Virus record (IMG/VR): IMGVR_UViG_3300037961_001845
Coordinates: 1-35,045 of that record
From: a virus
Length of the DNA stretch: 35,045 nt
Reading direction: 5' to 3' (one strand)
The notes below the pieces were generated by a model. It was not told the DNA's origin, ran no database searches, and saw only the letters and a list, made by a program, of their open reading frames with translations. Shown piece after piece: positions 31,149 to 35,045 of the stretch. The position numbers and the translations under genes are program-made. The stretch's first letter is position 1. Each line of letters begins with the position of its first letter.

Positions 31149-33433
31149 TCTTCCTCATCTCCTGCGTCTTTAATGATTCCAACCTTTTGAAATTGAGTGT
31201 TTGCTACGATTACTTTATTGTCTGGGAAATTTTGAGGTTTATTAACAAATTCTTCTAAGCGGTTTTTGAAAGCAACAATGATACTTTCTTTGATATTAGA
31301 AATAATGCTTGGCATTTTCTCATTTAATTCTCTTGCGGCATCCTCGGCCTCTTGCGAATCGGGGTTATCGTCTATGGTCTTAAACGCTTCCCTGACCTCT
31401 TCGTTTCCAGCCAGTTCATCTACTTGAGCAAAGAAACTAAGGCTTCTTTCAGGAGTAATTGATTCTAAAGCGGTTGCTTTGTTCGCCATTTCATCAGCAA
31501 GCCCTAAAAGTCCTCCTTGAGAGGATAATTTTTTAGAAGTAGATAACAAATATTGTTCAAAATTATCCATGTTTAATAATTCTTCACGAAGAACTGCAAG
31601 TTGCTGAGTCATATCAATCTGCTGTCTTTCTCCTGTTCTTTTTTCTGCTTCTTCAAGTCTTTGTTCAAGATTTTTAATCTTTTCATCGGCTCGTTGCTTA
31701 GATTCTTCTTTTTGAGCACTTGCTCTTTGTTTTCTAGCGGCGACTAACTTCTTTTTTAAGCCAGCGATAGTTTTTTCTGCTCTTTCTCTTTGTTTATCGG
31801 AAGTTTCAGCAGTTTTTACTTTACCTGCTTCCTTTACCGCTTTTTCAGGAGTCATAACTTCTCCTTCAACATTAAATATAGCATAATTAGCATCTCGCTT
31901 GCCGTCTTGTTCAACAGTTAGCAATTGCCCCGATTCATCATATTGCTTATTTCCATCTTTATCAAGGTCAGGTGCAATAAATGCTGTTGGTTTCCCGTCT
32001 TTAAAATACTCAATAGAATATTCATCAAAATCAGGTTCGGGGTAATCATCACCTGCTGGAACTCTCTCAAGTCCAGATTGTTTCAAATAATTTTCGTAAG
32101 CACTAGCCTCTTTAATTGAAAAATTACCTTCAAGGAATTGTAAAGACTCTCTTTGCTTCTCTAATGCTGCTTGGCTGATAGAAGTTTCTAAACTGTCGCT
32201 CTCTTTAATGATATTCCGAATTTCAGCAGTAACTTTTTTTCGTGATTTTGTATTTACATTCTCAATTCTAAATGGACGGACTCTAAAATCACTCCTTGTT
32301 CTTTGTTGTCCATCAACCAATGCTTGATAAATTTCATCAATAATCTGTTCTGTGGCTTGTTCTTCGGTAAGGTTCTGTTGAATCCTCAAAGCATCAAAGA
32401 ATGGCTTTTCCCATTCATTAGGGAACTCATTGGTTAAAATAATTTGAACAAATGGATTCACATTCATTGACTTTGTGCTAGATTTTGCTAAAAATATAAC
32501 ATTTGCGAAGGAAGCGCCATTTTCAAAGGTTTTTGGCTTAAATGCTTCAATACTTCCTGGAATTTTATTAACTGCTCTAATATATTTTACAACAGATGCA
32601 CCAGTAAAAGGCTCAACGATTGTTTTTCTCTCTTTTGAAGCAACAAAAATCTTCTTTTGACGAACTAAATCATCAACTTCAACAGTTTCGCTACCCGAAA
32701 CAAATAACATCTTCGTATTTGTCTTACTTCCATCGGAATTTCTCATAATTTTGTTGTAAGTCTCTTTGACTCGCTCTTTTTGTTGAATAACTGCATCACT
32801 ATCAATGATTTCCTTTGTCTTTTTGCTTCTTTTTGGAACCATTAGAGCAACTAATTCACCATTATCTTTTAAATCTGTCAAAATTGAGCCTTCTTTTAGT
32901 TCTCCGCCGATTGCATCAGCAAAATCAGCCAAAAGTTGCTCATTTGTTGGCGGATTTTCAAACATAATTACAGATTTTCCTGCTTTTTCACGCAAAATAT
33001 CTAAAGCATCTCTAACATCTCGGTTTCTTTCAAGAGTTCTTTTGGATAAATCAGCATTTTGCTCAATATTTTCTAAAATTTCATTGACTTTTTGCTCATC
33101 TTCGTCTCTTTTGGCTTCCATAGCCTCACGAAGAAGTTCTCTTACATCGTCAATTGTCATAAAACTGGCGGCATCTTTCAATTTTTGAACATTTTCTTTC
33201 ATTTGTTCAATGGTTTGGTCGCCTAGCGGTGGTTTTGAATAAACATTATGCAGTTCCTCAATAGAAATGTTGCCCATTTCTGCCTGTCTTAGAATTTCTT
33301 TAAGTTTTTGCGGAGGAGTTTTAAGATTTTGGATTTCTTCAATGGCCTTTTCCATTTGTTTTGAACTAGCGATAACTAATCCCAGCATTGGTTTATTGAC
33401 TGGAATCATTTTCAACTGTTCAAACCAACTCAT
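31145..33433 (-). CDS. Tagged 762-aa coiled-coil protein, unknown
   Basis: ATG 33431-33433 gives MSWFEQLKMIPVN; I prefer it to a TTG three codons upstream because the tag then lies at the N-terminus. Residues 30-150 and about 545-610 are long coiled coils (ETSDKQRERAEKTIAGLKKK, then KEESKQRADEKIKNLEQRLE). Between them is a mixed globular region with strands (ANVIFLAKSSTK, FVQIILTNEF) and a helical part with EEQATEQIIDEIYQALVDGQ. No catalytic motif is seen. It is probably a large packaged or core protein. Confidence 0.6.
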   Translation of the reverse strand: MSWFEQLKMIPVNKPMLGLVIASSKQMEKAIEEIQNLKTPPQKLKEILRQAEMGNISIEELHNVYSKPPLGDQTIEQMKENVQKLKDAASFMTIDDVRELLREAMEAKRDEDEQKVNEILENIEQNADLSKRTLERNRDVRDALDILREKAGKSVIMFENPPTNEQLLADFADAIGGELKEGSILTDLKDNGELVALMVPKRSKKTKEIIDSDAVIQQKERVKETYNKIMRNSDGSKTNTKMLFVSGSETVEVDDLVRQKKIFVASKERKTIVEPFTGASVVKYIRAVNKIPGSIEAFKPKTFENGASFANVIFLAKSSTKSMNVNPFVQIILTNEFPNEWEKPFFDALRIQQNLTEEQATEQIIDEIYQALVDGQQRTRSDFRVRPFRIENVNTKSRKKVTAEIRNIIKESDSLETSISQAALEKQRESLQFLEGNFSIKEASAYENYLKQSGLERVPAGDDYPEPDFDEYSIEYFKDGKPTAFIAPDLDKDGNKQYDESGQLLTVEQDGKRDANYAIFNVEGEVMTPEKAVKEAGKVKTAETSDKQRERAEKTIAGLKKKLVAARKQRASAQKEESKQRADEKIKNLEQRLEEAEKRTGERQQIDMTQQLAVLREELLNMDNFEQYLLSTSKKLSSQGGLLGLADEMANKATALESITPERSLSFFAQVDELAGNEEVREAFKTIDDNPDSQEAEDAARELNEKMPSIISNIKESIIVAFKNRLEEFVNKPQNFPDNKVIVANTQFQKVGIIKDAGDEEE

Positions 33434-33438
33434 TTTAA

Positions 33439-34326
33439 TCAATCCTGCTCTTCTTCCATATAATCTATTTGAACTGTTTCATCAACAGGTCTGGTTTTTA
33501 AGTCTTGAACCCACTCTCTAAACTTGTCATAGTCTTCATATCTTTGCTCAAAGTTAAAGAAATCATCAAACATAGTTCTAGTTTTTTGGGTAATTAGAGG
33601 AAAATTTCTTAAATTAGCCCTTCTATGATTTGGCTTAAATATTACATATCCCTTTTCAACTAAACTTTGATAAATTGTATTTTCTGCGCCAAATGCTCCT
33701 TCTCCAATATTTAGTGCGTTAAAGGCTTTGTATTTAGGTTTGCCATAATAGCCTTGAACTGCTAATAAAGCCATCATTTCTCCATTAGTTAAATCAACGC
33801 TATCCGCTTCAGGTCTGCCCTCTAAAATATCAAAGAAATCCGAATCCTTATTAGCATATATGGTAATTCTTGCAGGTCGTCTATATGAGCCAGCATGGGA
33901 ACGCCAACCTCCCTTTTCTAACACAATCAATATATCATCGTTAGTTAGGTTTGATGGAATAGTAGGCGGCTCTAATCTGGAAACTTTTCTGTTATGTCTA
34001 TCTTGTGGTCTATTTCCCATCATCCATTGGTCATCATCATATCCTGTTCTATAATAATACCATCTTAATTTAACTCTACCTGTTTTCCAATTTAAAACAT
34101 TAAATAGATGTTCTGTGCCGTGAATACTGGAAACCAAAGAATAGGCTGCTTTAGATATATCATCTTCTGCATAAAGAGTAACTTTTTCTTCTTTGAATCT
34201 AAATTGTTTTTGATAAACATTGTTTAAGGCTAATTGAACTGTTTCAGGAAATCTATCTAATGGAACAGTAGCCCCACTAGAAGATTCTTCCCTGTAAGGC
34301 ATCTTTAGAATATTTCGCCAACTCAT
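33439..34326 (-). CDS. Tagged 295-aa protein (MSWRNILKM), unknown
   Basis: It begins at ATG 34324-34326 behind AGGAGAAATTACA, a ribosome binding region nearly the same as that of the next two genes upstream. After the tag comes a region of aromatic-rich strands (RVKLRWYYYRTGYDDDQWMM), a helix NLTNDDILIVLEKGGWRSH resembling a wHTH-like unit, and another around NTIYQSLVEKGYVIFKPN. The C-terminus is acidic. I do not recognise the family. The paired 'LEKGGW' and 'VEKGYVIF' patterns suggest winged-helix-like DNA-binding segments, but this is weak. Confidence 0.6.
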   Translation of the reverse strand: MSWRNILKMPYREESSSGATVPLDRFPETVQLALNNVYQKQFRFKEEKVTLYAEDDISKAAYSLVSSIHGTEHLFNVLNWKTGRVKLRWYYYRTGYDDDQWMMGNRPQDRHNRKVSRLEPPTIPSNLTNDDILIVLEKGGWRSHAGSYRRPARITIYANKDSDFFDILEGRPEADSVDLTNGEMMALLAVQGYYGKPKYKAFNALNIGEGAFGAENTIYQSLVEKGYVIFKPNHRRANLRNFPLITQKTRTMFDDFFNFEQRYEDYDKFREWVQDLKTRPVDETVQIDYMEEEQD

Positions 34327-34337
34327 TGTAATTTCTC

Positions 34338-34538
34338 CTATTCTTCTCCCATCATATCAAAATGAGCATCAATATATCTTTGCTCAATTCTCTGTTTATT
34401 ACCTTCTTCGTCAATAAAAATACCAACTTGATGTGTCGTCGTCCCATCGGGAACCATGTCATATCCTTCCAAAATATAAGTTTTTCCTGTATGTTTGTTT
34501 CTATAAACCTCTCTTTTCAAAATAAATTCCCAACCCAT
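34338..34538 (-). CDS. Tagged 66-aa protein (MGWEFILKR), unknown
   Basis: Start ATG 34536-34538 with GGGGAGATTACA upstream. After MGWEFILKREVY the rest is a short strand-rich unit (KTYILEGYDM, HQVGIFIDEEG), then KQRIEQRYIDAHF and an acidic end. It resembles a miniature beta domain. The function is unknown. Its start region duplicates that of the next gene (see repeat), so the two small tagged genes may be related by duplication at their 5' ends only; their bodies do not look alike. Confidence 0.6.
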   Translation of the reverse strand: MGWEFILKREVYRNKHTGKTYILEGYDMVPDGTTTHQVGIFIDEEGNKQRIEQRYIDAHFDMMGEE

Positions 34539-34555
34539 TGTAATCTCCCCTGCAT
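34527..34555 (-). repeat. Duplicated gene-start segment, copy 1
   Basis: These 29 bases (the gene start of the 66-aa protein plus its ribosome binding site) match 34751-34779 at 27 of 29 positions. This copy fills the gap between the two small tagged genes. Here the part upstream of the ribosome binding site is non-coding. Confidence 0.7.
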
Positions 34556-34762
34556 TTAAGGTTCTACTTTTTCATATAGCACTAGATTAGGACTCATAAA
34601 AGAAATATCTTCTGTATGTATTGTATATTCTGTTGGGCCACCATAATCCGATTCAGCAATAACATATTGGGTTTTGCCTGTTTCTTTGGCTCTTTTTTGG
34701 GCTTCTTCAAGTGCCTCCGAAACCTGCAAGAAATCCTTTTTGAGTATTTTTTCCCAACTCAT
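34556..34762 (-). CDS. Tagged 68-aa protein (MSWEKILKK), unknown
   Basis: Start ATG 34760-34762, overlapping the previous stop as ATGA. The tag MSWEKILKK is followed by a helix (FLQVSEALEEAQKRAKETGK) and a strand pair (TQYVIAESDYG and TEYTIHTEDISF). No family is recognised. It has the same arrangement (tag, short body) as the next gene, but the bodies show no obvious similarity. Confidence 0.6.
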   Translation of the reverse strand: MSWEKILKKDFLQVSEALEEAQKRAKETGKTQYVIAESDYGGPTEYTIHTEDISFMSPNLVLYEKVEP

Positions 34763-34779
34763 TGTAATCTCTCCTGCAT
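34751..34779 (-). repeat. Duplicated gene-start segment, copy 2 (likely source)
   Basis: This copy overlaps the last codons of the upstream gene (ending KMQERLQ and a TGA) as well as the start of the 68-aa tagged gene. In copy 1 the same bases upstream of the ATG no longer code, so copy 2 is probably the original. Confidence 0.7.
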
Positions 34780-35045
34780 CTTCTGTTTAATGTCCAGCCA
34801 AATCTCAGGATTGTTCTGTGCAAGCACTTCTTGAACAATTTGCATTTGTGCGACAATAATTGTGTCCTGTCTCTTGTGAATCAATTTACCCTTGAACTCC
34901 ATAAGATACTTCAAAGATTCTCTAATTTCTCTTGCTAACTTAGTAAGAGCATCAATCATCTTAGGGTCAAGGTCATTCCCTAAATCGTTGAACACTTGCT
35001 CTAAACGCATATCTAACTTCTGCACATTGTTTGAAAGCAAATCAA
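34759..35045 (-). CDS. Helical protein, 5' end outside window
   Basis: The frame is open to the right edge (codons for Asp-Leu precede the first usable TTG), so the real start is probably beyond it. The visible 95 residues are helical and charged: KLDMRLEQVFNDLGNDLDPK, IDALTKLAREIRESLKYLME, then QMQIVQEVLAQNNPEIWLDI and a basic QKMQERLQ end. The C-terminal WLDIKQKM loosely echoes the WxDIHKM scaffold ending. It might be a small terminase subunit or a helical assembly protein; position upstream of the packaging module permits either, and evidence is thin. Confidence 0.5.
   Translation of the reverse strand, partial: DLLSNNVQKLDMRLEQVFNDLGNDLDPKMIDALTKLAREIRESLKYLMEFKGKLIHKRQDTIIVAQMQIVQEVLAQNNPEIWLDIKQKMQERLQ

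Noticed and set aside
15728-34762. The N-terminal motif as a secretion signal or Tat signal
   Set aside because: It has a single Trp and charged residues within nine positions, no hydrophobic core and no twin Arg, and occurs on basic cytoplasmic-type proteins.
15728-34762. The N-terminal motif as a by-product of conserved ribosome-binding DNA
   Set aside because: Codons for the conserved residues vary among genes (several Ser codons, differing Ile/Leu codons), and the motif also occurs inside one protein far from any start. Only the 34.5-34.8 kb copies show DNA-level repetition.
1-35045. tRNA genes, CRISPR arrays, integrase or other lysogeny genes
   Set aside because: None was found; the strand is filled with virion and packaging genes.

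Overview
The window reads as an internal piece of a tailed double-stranded DNA virus genome (Caudoviricetes type). All of the roughly 42 genes I accept lie on the minus strand. Coding is nearly continuous: no gap reaches 300 bases, the longest is about 60 bases, and many genes overlap by 1-4 bases. Base composition is AT-rich. I found no tRNA, rRNA, CRISPR array, integrase or IS element. An archaeal host, probably marine, is the best inference. The support is an archaeal/eukaryal-type ATP-dependent DNA ligase, an Arf-like small GTPase, a TTTATATA box in one of the few real intergenic gaps, and GGTGAT-type ribosome binding sites. The layout recalls marine euryarchaeal head-tail viruses (magrovirus-like), but I could not test that placement.

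Read in the direction of transcription (right to left): (1) 35-26.3 kb holds a truncated gene at the edge, three small or medium tagged proteins, two very large uncharacterised proteins (762 and 835 aa), a HExxH metallopeptidase-like protein and a 627-aa multidomain protein. (2) 26.3-22.8 kb holds the large terminase and a 690-aa protein with a LAGLIDADG endonuclease-like domain. (3) 22.8-20 kb is a run of small, mostly basic, often Cys-rich proteins. (4) 20-15.2 kb holds the portal, with two zinc-binding sites, and several coiled-coil or basic proteins. (5) 15.2-11.6 kb holds a 206-aa protein and a 993-aa protein with a DNA ligase core. (6) 11.57-8.3 kb holds the prohead protease with a nested scaffold, the major capsid protein and small beta-rich head proteins. 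(7) 8.3-6 kb holds two membrane proteins, a membrane-anchored GTPase and a zinc protein. (8) 6 kb-1 covers the head-tail connector, neck proteins, tail terminator and the start of the tail tube protein, cut by the left edge.

The most striking observation is a short peptide motif, roughly M-S/T-W-x-x-I/L/V-L/I-K, at the extreme N-terminus of about 17 otherwise unrelated proteins. It recurs inside the 627-aa protein at two apparent domain boundaries. A related form, M-D-W-x-D-I-H-K-M-V, lies at the C-terminus of both the protease/scaffold and a small 81-aa coiled-coil protein. I infer a virus-wide cargo tag: a scaffold-like peptide that recruits internal proteins into the procapsid, by analogy with the N-terminal capsid-targeting sequences of T4 internal proteins. 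If so, this virus packages a large set of proteins with its DNA, including a metallopeptidase, small basic proteins and very large proteins.
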